A DNA stretch of 64,000 nucleotides from Chrysoperla carnea (GCF_905475395.1 NC_058342.1:31888140-31952139), one strand, 5' to 3'; shown: positions 1 to 10,790, numbered from the stretch's first letter. Notes: a model not told the origin generated them from the letters alone. Translations and numbers: made by a program.

Positions 1-571
1 CAAAGGGGGCAGATAGGAGCAGCTGTCCCCCTCTAGAGATTCCCAAAAATGGTTCAAAGCACCCAAGAATTCTTAAATAAAAAATTTTCTTCTAAAAGTT
101 AACCTTATTGGTGTATGACCTTCTCCGATTGTTTTCGTCGGTTAAAATTAAGATATATCTTGCGAATAAAATGTCAAGGTTTGAAAATTTTCTTCAATTT
201 TGCTAACGTTTTCTTTCCAGATTGTTCCATTTTTCTTTTCCTTTTTTACTCTTGATTTTCCTTTTACTAACTTTTTCGTTTACTCTCTTTTTTCTTGACT
301 TCATTTTTGTAAATATTCTGTTTTCCTTGTATTTTTCCTTAGCTTATTTTCATAGAACGAATTCATGATATTGAAGTACAGAATAGTCTCTGTTCTTAGG
401 GAGTACTGTAATGATTTCTAGTTTTCACTTGTAAGTGCTTATTCTTTTCTCACTTATATATTAAGTTTTCCCATTTATCCAAGCTCAATTATAGTGTGTT
501 TAAAATGTATATACAAAAAGCTTAAATGCTTTTTATACTCTCAGAAAAATGTCCGAGTATATTAAATTTAT
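1..571. other. AT-rich sequence, nothing recognised
   Basis: No open frame with a recognisable motif, no RNA gene and no clear repeat was seen in this stretch. A T-rich tract lies around positions 230-340. Confidence 0.5.
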
Positions 572-1020
572 TCTCAAGATTTTGACGCTTAGAAATGTTA
601 CCAATAAAATTTTGGTATTGGTATTCATAAAATCATACTTATTAGTCTGTTCGTCTCTTGATAACTCAAAAGCGAAAAGAGATATCAAGCTGAATTTTTT
701 CATAGCGTGCTGAGGACGTAAAAGTGAGGTAGAGTTCGTAAATGAGCAACATAGGTCAATTGGGCCTTGGGTCCGTAAGACCCATCTTACAAAAATATCC
801 CTTATAAAATAATTAACAACTTTTGTTTGAAACATTTTTTCGTAAACATCACTGTTTACTTGTGACACCGCATATTATGCGAAAATTGTAGTATTATATG
901 GGTATATCAGTTATATATGTGTGACATGTATGAGTGTGTAATGTGACAAAATAATCAACACTGTCTATACATGGTATTTCAACAATTAACTCAGTCAATT
1001 GTTTGTTTTCACTTCACTCA
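572..1020 (+). repeat. Interspersed repeat family C, copy 1
   Basis: This is one of four long copies in the window (others near 6.0-6.5, 10.3-10.8 and 46.3-46.8 kb). Landmarks run in order: a CTGT-like stretch, a block reading like AAAAGAGATATCAAG, a block reading ATGAGCAACATAGGTCAA, the hairpin GTAAACATCACTGTTTAC near 842-859, and the end block AACTCAGTCAATTGTTTG near 987-1004. No protein is encoded: the open frame on the opposite strand in this interval is not conserved in the other copies. The transposon class is not identified. Confidence 0.8.
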
Positions 1021-1333
1021 TGTTAAACCTTACTTTTAGTCACTTTTTAAACTTAAAATTTAATGAAATTAATTCGATAACAGGATATTTTTCCTGTTTT
1101 AAATCATAGAAAATCATTTAAACTATCGCTTTATCATATTGTTTTTAATTTCTCTACTAATATCGTTGACGCATGAACGTCCTTAAATGATTTATGCTAT
1201 AACGCCCTTAATAAATAATCTATGAACATTATCAACAATCTACGAACATTGAACAACTGTTATTGGTATATATTATCTATCTAGGTATATCGACAAATTT
1301 GGGGAAATGAGAAAATATGTTCCCGTATATATT

Positions 1334-1907
1334 ACGCCAGTAAAACCTTACAGAAAAAACAACTAAATGCGATGTAAATCTGATTTTTTGGTATGTTATT
1401 TGGACGACTTAGGGGAGTTTGAAACCACACTTTACAAGCAAAAAAAAGTTATGTTACCTGCGTAATCCATGAAAAACCCCTGAAAAATTTTGCACTATTT
1501 TCAGTTTTTGCAGTTTAATTGGGGCAAAACTTTGGAATCAATTATCTCCAAAAATATAAAAGATAGACAGATGAAAATTTGTAGGTACCTTCAGCTAGTG
1601 AGCCTCATGAAAAATTCATGGCTAAAACGAAAAAAAAGTTTTCTAGAAAATACTGCGAAAAATATTCAAAATTTTAGAAAACTAGTACCTATGGCGCCCG
1701 GAAGGCGGTGCAAAGTTACTTTTTTGATATGTATTGGTATTTGGACCACTTGGCGGAGTGCGGAACTACGTTTTGCAAGCAAAAAAAGTTATGCTACCTG
1801 CGTAATACATAAAAAACTGAAAAAAGTCCGAAAAAGCACAATTTTTTTTGCTTGCAAAAACTAGTTTCACACTCCGCTAAGGTTTTGTTGTAGAATTTGA
1901 CTGGCGT
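1334..1907. mobile_element. Palindromic element family J, copy 1
   Basis: The ends are inverted: ACGCCAGTAAAACCTTA at the left and the reverse complement of CTGGCGT at 1901-1907. The interior repeats a module containing a block like TTGCAAGCAAAAAAAGTT and TACCTGCGTAATCCAT in both orientations, at about 1430-1470, 1775-1810 and inverted at 1850-1880. A related copy lies at 57.06-57.36 kb. The 124-codon open frame inside is low-complexity and lies entirely in this repeat, so it is not called as a gene. It looks like a non-autonomous foldback or MITE. Confidence 0.6.
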
Positions 1908-2727
1908 ATATGTACCTGTACCTTATCATATAATATTCAAATTACAATTCAATTATGAGATAGGTACAAGTAAAACATCTCTCGTTTGACATAGTATAAA
2001 CGATATACGTGGAAAATTTCACATGGAAAATGTTTTTTAATAAAATTGAATCGTTTTACAGAATGCTCCATTGCTCCGAAATGCAAAGCATTTTATTCAT
2101 TTAAAATTTGTTCGAATATAAAAATCCTTTTTTTTTTATATTGTGTAGGACTTGATGCGCAAAGTATTAAGTACTGCTTAAATTCATGATATTTCCACAT
2201 AAAATAGGGAATACAGTACTAAAAATCTGGATATTTAATTTGTGGAGTGAGTTCGTGATGAGTCCCCTTTCTCAGGTGTCGTGTTTCATAAAACAGGCTA
2301 TGAAGACCCAACGAATTTTATTTTTTTCTAATTTTATATTTTTTTGACAAAATTTTTGATTGTTTTATTACAAATTAAGGATGTTTGAACATGACAGCAA
2401 TGTTTGATTAAAAAGGCTCAAAGTTTTTTTTTATAGGTAGACTTTTATTGCATGAATATTCCTACTTTTCGTCTTTTATCGTCAAATTGTAACATAATTC
2501 ACTATCAAAATTGAAAAAATTTATTTTTTTTTATTTGTTAATCTCAAATTATTACACGCCCATACTTCCTTAAGACTCTTATGACTTTAATTACTTCAAA
2601 TTTGTAACAATTGCCTCTTTCAACAGGCATTTTTAATTAAATTCTGTAGACACAAATTTTAATAAATGGATTATCATCGTGACCAATGACTATCAAAGGT
2701 TGAATTAAAATATATAATTTCAACAAC
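1908..2727. other. AT-rich sequence, nothing recognised
   Basis: Homopolymer-rich spacer between element J and the tRNA gene. No motif-bearing frame or clear repeat was identified. Confidence 0.5.
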
Positions 2728-2799
2728 AGCAGAGTGGCGCAGTGGAAGCGTGCTGGGCCCATAACCCAGAGGTCCGTGGATCGAAACCACGCTCTGCTA
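2728..2799 (+). tRNA. Initiator tRNA-Met (CAT anticodon)
   Basis: A 72-nt gene folds as a complete cloverleaf. The acceptor stem AGCAGAG (2728-2734) pairs with CTCTGCT (2792-2798), followed by discriminator A at 2799. The anticodon stem CTGGG/CCCAG encloses loop CCCATAA with anticodon CAT at 2760-2762. The T stem CGTGG/CCACG encloses ATCGAAA. The A:T first acceptor pair, the run of G:C pairs in the anticodon stem, and A instead of T at the start of the T loop are hallmarks of eukaryotic initiator tRNA rather than elongator tRNA-Met. It has no intron, and a T7 run follows 7 nt downstream. It should supply Met for translation initiation. The intact stems argue for a functional gene. Confidence 0.95.
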
Positions 2800-2806
2800 T
2801 TTGACA

Positions 2807-2813
2807 TTTTTTT
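2807..2813 (+). terminator. RNA polymerase III terminator of tRNA-iMet
   Basis: A run of seven T residues begins 7 nt after the discriminator base, the normal Pol III termination signal. Confidence 0.8.
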
Positions 2814-2910
2814 AGATAGATAATAACTCGTCATTTTTTAAATTATCTTGCTAATTAAAATTGATGGAGAAAATTTTCCGCTGTTAAATACAATTGACAA
2901 TAATCTCCGA

Positions 2911-3314
2911 ATTCGCACTGTGCGTGATTTTTATTGGAGGCGTTTCCATGGTAACGATACCCTACTTTAGTTAAAGAATTGTATGATTGCATATATAATT
3001 GTATGGATTGCATTTATGACTTACATTGACAATTTAATATTATTGTCTAACAAATTTAAATAAATAATTATGATAATTTACATTTGAAAAATAATATTTG
3101 TGCAATTTGATTTCTTATTTTCACAATTTTTAATGCATTAAGTTTAATTAATTAGTGTTATTTTTTAAATGTAATTTTAATTTGACATTTTTTATAACAT
3201 TTACATGTAAAGAATTGCAAATTAGTCATAACAGCGTCCTTCAACGCCAAAATTGTTCACTGGAAGCGCTGGCATCGATTTTATTGTCCCTACCATGACT
3301 ACGCACACAACGAA
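2911..3314 (+). repeat. Interspersed repeat family D, copy 1
   Basis: It is nearly identical over about 400 bp to 12493-12885 and is present in shortened, inverted form at about 20787-20995. Landmarks are GGAGGCGTTTCCATGGTAAC near the start and a block reading ATCGATTTTATTGTCCCTAC followed by CATGACTACGCACACAACG at the end. It is non-coding. The class is not identified. Confidence 0.8.
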
Positions 3315-3704
3315 AAACTTTTTTACTATCACTTTTGATATATTTTTTGACTTGTACACAGTGTTTTGCGTTTCATTATTTTCCAACTATTAATCAAGTT
3401 AATTATTAATTTATTTTATTAGTGAGTGTTTTTACAATTTTTATTCACTTACAGAGTTCGATAATTGCAAAAGTAATTGGATTACATGTTATTAAAATAA
3501 ATACGTTAAATTGAATTTTCCTATTACAGTCAAAATTGATTATATCGACGTATTGGTTATTACAATGAATTAGTAAAACGCAATCTAAATTCAAATATTA
3601 ATGCGTATGTGAACAAACCGGCTATAACAGCATCGAGTACAACGACATATTAGTTATAACGACCAATGTATACTATTTAGAACATTATTAACACAATTTT
3701 GGGT
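3315..3704. other. AT-rich spacer with pogo-like TIR fragments
   Basis: A block starting at about 3528, CAGTCAAAATTGATTATATC, resembles the terminal repeats of the pogo-like elements at 36.4 and 55.96 kb. A second partial block, TTATAACGACCAATGTA, ends near 3670. They may be decayed ends of one element. Confidence 0.4.
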
Positions 3705-4160
3705 CGATCGATCGATCGATCAAACAGCGCTACAGCCGTGTGTGGGCCTTGGCCTCCTCAACAATGGACCTCCATTGACATCGTCCATTCATCTACTTGT
3801 CTCCCTACTTGTCTCGTGGTGTACACTTTAGCATTTAATACGTTTTTAGACGTCCGGGAGTCGTCTATGCGTTGAATGTGTCCAAACCACTATAATCTTC
3901 GTGACTTGATGAAACGACAATGTCTTGTTTTGTAATATGTCGTCAATTTCTGAGTTGTATCGGATTCTCCATTCTTCCCCTACTTTGACGCCTTCATATA
4001 TCTTTCTGATGACCTTTCTTTCGAAACTTCTCAATCTTTCTTTATCAGCCTCTGTCAGCGTCCATGTTTCACCGCCATACCTCACTACTGGTCGGATTAA
4101 AGTCTTGTAAAGTTGTATTTTCGCATTCTTTATTTCATTATTTATTTTGAACCTTATCAA
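3705..4160 (-). pseudogene. Decayed LINE reverse-transcriptase C-terminal fragment
   Basis: The minus-strand frame reads KIQLYKTLIRPVVRYGGETW, then LTEADKERLRSFERKVIRKI and WRIRYNSEIDDIL. This is the thumb/connection region of a non-LTR retrotransposon reverse transcriptase. Past a stop near 3846, lower coordinates still show a GRPxxRWMDDV-like C-terminus in other frames (3740-3800). The fragment ends at a (TCGA)n run at 3705-3721, consistent with a short tandem tail at the LINE 3' end. The upstream polymerase core (YxDD) is absent, so this is a 5'-truncated, frame-broken copy. An RTE-like clade is possible but not established. Confidence 0.75.
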
Positions 4161-4246
4161 AACTAAGGCAATAAATTCGGGATTATCCAGTGCATAAGAT
4201 AAAGGAGAAGGCTCCCATTACTGGCAATGATTATGTCCCGTGCTTT

Positions 4247-4328
4247 TAGCAAAGCGTAGTTCTGATCTAAGGATCTCTGGGTTATGGGCCCAGCACAATT
4301 CTTATGCGCTTATGCGCCACTGTGCTCT
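4247..4328 (-). pseudogene. tRNA-iMet pseudogene
   Basis: The minus strand contains the anticodon arm GTGCTGGGCCCATAACCCAG, matching the intact gene at 2728-2799. The flanking arms are degraded: the D arm carries about 10 extra bases, and the T arm reads CTTAGATCAGAACTACG instead of a pairing CGTGG/CCACG stem. The 3' acceptor is GCTTTGCTA. The gene cannot form a normal cloverleaf and is a decayed duplicate. Confidence 0.85.
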
Positions 4329-4989
4329 ATGTAATAAAATGTTTAAAAGCAGTAGTATTTACAGGACACAAATTATCTACAGGACACATTCATTCCTGTA
4401 TACGCGACCTTCTCTTCTTAAATCTTTTGGGACTAACTAAACTGAACAATAAGCATGTACTATCACGCATTTCAAGGAGTATGAATTAGTTACCAGGCAT
4501 AATTATGCTACAAAGGACTCATTAATCTTTCAAAATGAACTCATGATCGTTAAAAAATAAGCTGAAACATCAAAGAGATGAAGATAAGAATAATTTTTAG
4601 GCAAAGTTTTTCTCCATTCCAGATTGATAAAATGTACATATTGCTGTATACATACACTATCGGATTTAACATAATTTAATGTCGTTATAAGCAACTTTTA
4701 CTGTAATTGTTTCGTATATTATATATTAATTTATGCTCGGAAAATGTTACATAACTCCCCCCTCCCTTGGCGACGCTGTTGTTATTACTTCATTGCATTG
4801 TAAAAGTTTATAGAACAAACCATAATTGCAATATTTCTCTGAGAAGCGCATTATTAAAATTGAAAATGTGAAAATGTGTAACAACAAAATACGACCACTT
4901 TCATGGGATTTTTACAACTATTTTAATGAAATAGTTTTTTAATTGAATTTTAATCGGAATTTTGTATTTAGTTAGATAAATTTATAGAG
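4329..4989. other. AT-rich sequence, nothing recognised
   Basis: No gene or clear repeat, apart from a short TTTAATGTCGTTATAAGCAA block near 4677 that resembles pogo-like ends. Confidence 0.4.
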
Positions 4990-5605
4990 TGTCTTGTAAT
5001 CAATTTAAAAAGTATGGCCCAAATTTAATCGGATAACATAACTTGGTTTATCAAAATTGGATAAAATTTGAATGTGATAGAGAAAAATTTAATTTTTTTT
5101 ATTCTGATGACGTCATAAAGTTAAAAAATTCGATTTATTTGATAACACAAGCAAATTTTATCCGATCTTCTTGAAACTTTTTTTGAAACCCACTAATTTT
5201 GGGTTATTATTTTCAGTTGTGATGCCAGTTTTTCGCTAGCTATCACCTATATGGTTAATTTCGGGACCAGGACTTTATACTTTTGAAACCTACTACAGCT
5301 AGGTTAATTTTGATCACAAATTTGAAAAATACGACCCAAATTTAGTAGGATTACATACTTGGTCTATCAAAATTGGATAAAATTTTGATGCAATAGAGCA
5401 ATGTTGAGTGTTGGGTTGGGTTGGCAATTCGTGTTTTTTGATAACACAGGCAAATTTGATCTGATCTTATTAAAATTTTTTTTGAAGCCCACTTATTTTG
5501 AGTCATTTTTTTCAGCTATGATATCAGTTTTTCGCTAACTATCATTTATGTACTTAATTCCGGAGCCAGGACTCTACATTATCGAAAACTACTACAAATC
5601 GCCTG
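4990..5605. repeat. Diverged two-copy tandem duplication, unit about 300-317 bp
   Basis: Unit 1 (about 4990-5300) and unit 2 (about 5306-5605) share ordered blocks: ACTTGGTTTATCAAAATTGG / ACTTGGTCTATCAAAATTGG, then GATAACACAAGCAAATTTTA / GATAACACAGGCAAATTTGA, then CAGTTTTTCGCTAGCTATCA / CAGTTTTTCGCTAACTATCA, then ACTACTACA-like ends. Block spacing drifts from 317 to 299 bp through indels, so the duplication is old. It is non-coding. Confidence 0.75.
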
Positions 5606-5994
5606 AAAATTCAAGGAGCCTCCACTTCTTTGTTACCCCAGGGCATCAATTTTCTCATCACTACACCACTTAATAGTTTGTATTTGTTCTTGAAAAAACA
5701 TAATTTTCACTTAATTAGACCATTTTCATACATCTGACCTTTTTTATATAAAATACTTTTAATATTTATGAACATTATTCGCACCCGATATACTTTATTT
5801 GTATTATAAAATATATTTACTACTGCAGTCACTAATTTGCAATATATTTTGAATTATAAAGGAATTTAATATTCATTTGATGACGACATATCTGTACACA
5901 TGTTGGATGTTGTATTTAATATAAACCTGCATTCCGCATTCGTTATAAGGGTTGCACAATTTTTTAACCCTAAAATAACATCTTTTTTTGCAAA

Positions 5995-6526
5995 ACAAGT
6001 GAAAACAAAAAATGACTGAGTTAATTGTTAAAATACCATGTATACACAGTGTTGATTACTCTGTTGCATTACACATACATACATACACGTCACACATATA
6101 TAATTGATATTCCCATATAATACACACTATACAATTTGCGCCCTCACGGGTAAACAGTGATGTTTACAAAAAAAATTTTCAAATAAAAGTTGTTTATTTT
6201 TTGATAAGGAACATTTTTTACATTTAAACTTTTGTTCTATCTCTAACGGTTTACAAGATGGGTCCTACGGACCCATTGGTCAAGACCCCATTGACCTATG
6301 TTGCTCATTTACGAACTCGACGTCACTTTTTACGTCCTGAAGATTCTGTTAAAATTTCAGCTTGATATCTTTTTGCGTTTTTGAGTTATCGTGTCCACAG
6401 ACGTGCGGACAACCGGAAATGGACTAATTAGGTGATTTTATGAACACCTATACTAAAATTTTACAAACTTGGGACTAAACTTAGTATACCTTGCATATTA
6501 CATATATGCATGGTATAAAAACCATG
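5995..6526 (-). repeat. Interspersed repeat family C, copy 2
   Basis: Inverted relative to copies at 0.57 and 46.3 kb. It starts AAGTGAAAACAAAAAATGAC, contains GGGTAAACAGTGATGTTTAC (the conserved hairpin) near 6149-6168, then the AAGATGGGTCCTACGGACCC block, and ends at a CATATATGCATGGTAT block. It is non-coding. Confidence 0.85.
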
Positions 6527-6551
6527 TACATTTTTGAAATGACAAACTGAA

Positions 6552-7211
6552 TTATTACTTTTTGTTTTTGTTTACTTTTAATTATGCAAACGATATTTAT
6601 TTACATCATAGTCTCTCGGTTATAATTAATGTTTTTTAATATGATACATATAGGCGTAAACTAAATATTGACAAATATCTTGTCTAGTAATCATAATTAA
6701 AGAGAATTGAAAAAATAAACTGAATTATTTACAAAACCCTGTTTTTAAACCGCTATGCTGGTTTTGGATAATATTCATTAAGTTTTAAATACATATAATT
6801 TTGTCAATTCATAATGGTCTAAGCAAAACTTAACTCGTAATCCTATATTTAAATGTTAATTAATAAATTTATTCGATTCAAAAGCACGATAATATAGAAA
6901 ATATAGGGAAAATCGACCATTCCTCAAATTCCGAAATAATTCTTTGAAATAAAATATAAATTAATTAAATTGTTTCTTGTTTGTTAGCAAAATAATATCA
7001 ATTATACACTGTTTAACTCAGTTTAAAATCAAAATAACTTACTTATTACTTTTTGTTTTTGTTTACTTTTAATTATGTATACGATATTTATTTACATCAT
7101 GGTCTTTCGATTATAATTGATGATTTTTAATATGATGTATACAGCGTAAACTAAATATTGACAAATATCTTGTCTAGTAATCTTAATTAAAGAGAATTGA
7201 AAAAAATACAC
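6552..7211. repeat. Direct repeat pair, about 170-bp units 491 bp apart
   Basis: Units at 6552-6722 and 7043-7211 both read TTATTACTTTTTGTTTTTGT, TATTTATTTACATCAT, AACTAAATATTGACAAATAT and CTTGTCTAGTAATC in the same order with few differences. The second copy runs directly into a tRNA-like segment. The function and class are unknown. Confidence 0.8.
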
Positions 7212-7270
7212 TCGAACCAGGACTTTTTGGATTCATGTCAAGCGCCCTACCAATTAGGCTATTCGAGTAA
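7208..7270 (-). pseudogene. tRNA-like fragment with A and B box
   Basis: The minus strand reads TAGCCTAATTGGTAGGGCG (A-box-like) and, about 25 nt on, CCTGGTTCGAG (B-box-like). The ends ACTCGAA/TTCGAGT can pair, but the anticodon arm does not form a clean stem. It may be a decayed tRNA or the head of another SINE. Confidence 0.55.
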
Positions 7271-7422
7271 AAATAACTTGTATAATTAATTAAGGAGTTA
7301 TGAGCATGATAACAATGTTTGATTTAAATGCTCCAATTTTTATAGGTAGACTTTTACTCAAAGTATTCGTGAAAAAGTCATTGAAAATTGATATAAAATA
7401 TATTGGCTCTTATGATCAAAAT

Positions 7423-7825
7423 CAGGGGCGTAGTTACCGCCGTATCAGAAGTATCAATGATACGGGGCCCCCGAACTACAGATGCCCCTTACGTATGCAA
7501 GCAAAAATTAGTAAATTGTTATCCACAATGTCACTTAAGGGGCCATTCATTAATTACGTAAGCATTTTAGAAAAACTGAAATCGTCTTCAGCTAAACATG
7601 TTTCAATAAAACAATTTGCCGAAAAAAAGGCAAGAAAAGTGTATATTTACTTTGAATTGTTTGGCTAGCTTAATTTCTAGGAGGAAGTGATAATTTATAA
7701 TCAATAAATACTTAATTTAATTTAATGCAAGCAATTTTGTTTCTTTTGTTAGAAATCTTCACCCTTCGTTTGGGCCCCCAAATTAATTTTGATACGGGAC
7801 CCTTCCAAGGCGAGCTACACCACTG
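7423..7825. mobile_element. hAT-like MITE with perfect 8-bp target duplication
   Basis: The 403-bp element begins CAGGGGCGTAGTTACCGCC and ends with the imperfect inverted complement GAGCTACACCACTG. Inner arms also pair: the left has GATACGGGGCCCCC and the right has GGGCCCCC...GATACGGGACCC. It is flanked by identical ATCAAAAT at 7415-7422 and 7826-7833. A CAGGGGCGTA-type end with an 8-bp duplication is the signature of hAT transposons. It encodes no transposase; the 122-codon open frame overlapping it is accidental. Confidence 0.85.
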
Positions 7826-7899
7826 ATCAAAATTGAAAAGATATTTGTTTTAGTTCGGAACAGTAATTACTGTACCATATAGAAAGCTTTGTCCTGAAT

Positions 7900-8185
7900 G
7901 ACTGATTGACTGACGGACGAATCCACGCACAGACTAAACTGCTGATCGTAGAGACCTGAAACTTAGAGGTTGAGTTCTTTGTGTGTTGTTGGGTATTTTG
8001 TTCCTTAGTTTTATTTTTTACATGCTCCTCTCCATGCTTCGCTGACAGATTCAAAGTTTTTTAAATTCAGAGGTATTGTAAGCTAGGGTCTGAGCGCCGT
8101 ATGTGAGGATTGGTAGAATGCAACTGCCAAATACTTTCCGTTTCAGAGCCAAAGATAAATTGCTCTTGAAAATAATCTAAATACC
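7900..8185 (-). pseudogene. Decayed LINE reverse-transcriptase fragment
   Basis: Reading the minus strand from about 8170 downward gives NLSLALKRKVFGSCILPILT then YGAQTLAYNTSEFKKL, a stop, and ICQRSMERSM. This matches the SLKRKVFxxCVLPxxTYGxxTW...xxQRxMERxM pattern in the thumb region of LINE reverse transcriptases. It has several stops and no catalytic core. The common TGACTGACGGACGAATCCAC repeat block at its low-coordinate edge may belong to a different element. Confidence 0.65.
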
Positions 8186-8959
8186 GGTACGCAATTGGTT
8201 ACCCTCTATGTAAGCTAAGTATAAAACGGACAACTTTTATTTGGAACTTTTTGTTTTTAATATAACATATAGTCGATAATTAACTGAAGTATGAACTATG
8301 TTCTCTTGACCTTGTTATTCCGAACATTTTCTCATTATATTGAAAATATTTTCATTCATATATATGTACAGTAATATTTCGTTTTGATGACGTAAACACT
8401 CCCGTCAGGAGAAAACGTATGTTTGCGCATATCATAGATGCATTAAACACGTTCCCCAATCGACTTCGCTTCAACACAAATATTGGGTATACTGAAAAAA
8501 GTCCTGAAAAAAAACATGATGATTTATTTTTTTTTTTTTTTTGAGCAAAAGATTTATTAATTAATGCAAACGTATATAATAAAAGTAAATAGGATATGGA
8601 GATTTAGAAAAGCGGTGTTATTACATGACCGTGTGTTTCATTTTAGGAAACAACAGGCATATTATGTAACTCTCAAATAATAGGAATTTTTCTTAAAACT
8701 ACCTTGAACACTTAAACATATATTAAAGGAAGGATTTAGCTGTAAATTTAATATAAACTAAAACTCAAGCTACTTAGTAATTCGCGATGTTTCGTATTTT
8801 ATTTCATTCTTCATCAGACTCTAAAAACAAAGCATAATTTATACAGTCAATTAATTATTTTTGTATAAATTGGAGTATTGATTGAATAACTATCTTTTAA
8901 TATTTTCTTTATGGTTCCTGATAGCGTTGTCAAGTCAAAATCTGTCCAGGTGGTAGATA
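8186..8959. other. AT-rich spacer, nothing recognised
   Basis: It contains a T16 run near 8527-8542. No gene or clear repeat boundary was seen. Confidence 0.45.
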
Positions 8960-9240
8960 TTATCTATGTACAAGACTATGCACGTCATCGAATTCTCTGC
9001 GCCCGCAGAAATGAACATAGTTTTGAAGGAGGAGCAAAAACGTACTAAATATCTTGATCTCTTACAAGAACTACGACAACTACACCCCTGGCTACTCAGT
9101 CAAAATGATTGTTCTCATTATCGGTTGCCTCGGCCCACTCTCGAGACGAATCTTTCTCAAATTCCGGTCTGGAGGTCTCATCCTTTGTCACCAGAAGGCT
9201 GTCATCATAGGCACCCTTCGTACATTGAAATTGTTACATG
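8960..9240 (+). pseudogene. Frameshifted LINE C-terminal fragment, restriction-like endonuclease region
   Basis: The first frame reads HVIEFSAPAEMNIVLKEEQK and continues KYLDLLQELRQLHP. Near 9085-9090 the similarity moves to the next frame, reading YTPGYSVKMIVLIIGCLG and later QKAVIIGTLRTLKL. The pattern E.SxPxExNI...KYxxLxxELRxxxPGYxVxxIVxxxGxLG...MQKAVxxGxLR matches the C-terminal PD-(D/E)XK-like endonuclease region of R2-type LINE proteins, as I know the family. One frameshift and missing upstream domains make it a relic. The family placement is by eye. Confidence 0.6.
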
Positions 9241-10300
9241 TTTCAACACGTACAAGTTTCTTTTATTTTTCTTTTAGTAGGTTCCACATCGCTGCGGTGC
9301 AGGTACGGAGCGTGCTCGACCAGAACATCAGACAGACTAAGGTACCCCCGACTTGGAAAACAGACGGACCAACAGACGTCGCGTATACTGACGGACGTAC
9401 AGACTTCACGGCCACAAGTCAGTAAACATTTTTCAAAAGACGTAGCTGTCTTGTGAGTATTTAAAGAGATGGGTAGCTCTAGGGTATATTCCCTGCCACC
9501 TTGGCAGAAAGATTTCATAATTTTTGTACAATCAATACCAAAAAAATTACTCGATCAATACGATCAATACAATGATTAAAAAAGTTGATAGTTTCCAGCA
9601 AATTCTGCTTAAAAGTTGGTAGATCTAATTTTATTTTTTTCTGCACTATCCACCATGGTGCCCTTTTTCTCGATTTCGATCGCCCTGTTCCAAAACTAGA
9701 CCCTTCACCTCATATTTTGATCAAACAATTTAGAAAACACCTATGAATCAAATAGTACTTCTAATTTACGGCCGTAATAAACATGCGCTTAATTAAAGAA
9801 AATTATTAACTTCCCGCAAAGGAAACCCTGTTGAAATTAAGGTAAGAATGTTCAGTCGCTCAAGTACTGTCTTATAAACGGAGGTTATACCCCTATTTAT
9901 GCATGTTTTTTAAAGGTAAAATGAGAATGGAAGTGGGGAATTAGAATGCGGTTTTTCTTAAATAAAAATTCTTTTTCTTTGCGTAAATATTTTCTTTTGT
10001 TGTGGAGTATACAAAATATTGACTGAACTAATTAAAAACTCCAAAATGCAATAGTTTTTAATGTCACTTGGGGGTATGTTTTAACAATATCCGTTTTCAA
10101 GGCCGTCAGTAAGCTCCAGTAAGCTTATAAGCACAATTGTTAGTTGTTTTCAAAATAAAAATTATTATGTGCGAAAACAACATGTTTACGATAAAAAAGT
10201 TATTTACAAAAATGTAGCTAATTATTGCAGTGACAATGTTGTTTTTTTTTTTAATTGTTTGTGCTAGCTGTCATTATTGACATACGTTAATAAAAAACAT
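9241..10300. other. Mixed unique-looking sequence, no gene recognised
   Basis: Overlapping short frames at 9243-9518 on both strands show no known motif. The GACGGACCAACAGACGTCGC region (9361-9415) has a degenerate ACGGAC/ACAGAC simple-repeat character. The rest is AT-rich. Confidence 0.45.
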
Positions 10301-10790
10301 GTGAAAACAAACAATTGACTGAGTTAATTGTTGAAATACTATATATAGACTGTGTTGATTACTCAATCGTTTATTTTTTTTACGTCATGAAGTAAAGAAA
10401 GAAAGCCACTCTTATATAACTACATACACAAAACTGATATTCCCATATAAAACATATTATATAATTTGCGCTCTCACGGGTAAACAGTGATGTTGACGGA
10501 AAAATATTTCAAACAAAAGTTGTTTATTTTTTGTTCTATCTTCAACAGTTTACAAGATTGGTCCTACATCTTAGAACCTCACACTTTTTACGTCCTGAGC
10601 ACGCTATAAAAATTTCAGCTTGATATCTCTTTTCGATATCGTGTTTACAGACATACAGACAACCAGAAATGGACTAATTAGATGATTTTGTGAACACCTA
10701 TACCAAAATTTTGTTGGTAGCATCAATATTTTTACGCGTTACAAACTTGGGACTAAACTTAATATACCTTGATATAACATGATATAAAAA
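10301..10790 (-). repeat. Interspersed repeat family C, copy 3
   Basis: Begins GTGAAAACAAACAATTGACT and carries the hairpin-equivalent GGGTAAACAGTGATGTTGAC near 10479-10498, with one stem change. It ends at a TTGGGACTAAACTTAATATA block. Same orientation as copy 2. Non-coding. Confidence 0.85.

Noticed and set aside
1490..1864. 124-codon open frame
   Set aside because: Lies wholly inside palindromic repeat J, is Lys-rich and low in complexity, and is not conserved in the copy at 57.1 kb.
4990..5605. CRISPR-like or satellite array
   Set aside because: Only two diverged units; the genome is eukaryotic and there are no regular short repeats with spacers anywhere in the window.
7300..7668. 122-codon frame as a gene
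   Set aside because: Crosses the left boundary and target duplication of the hAT-like MITE, so it is accidental.
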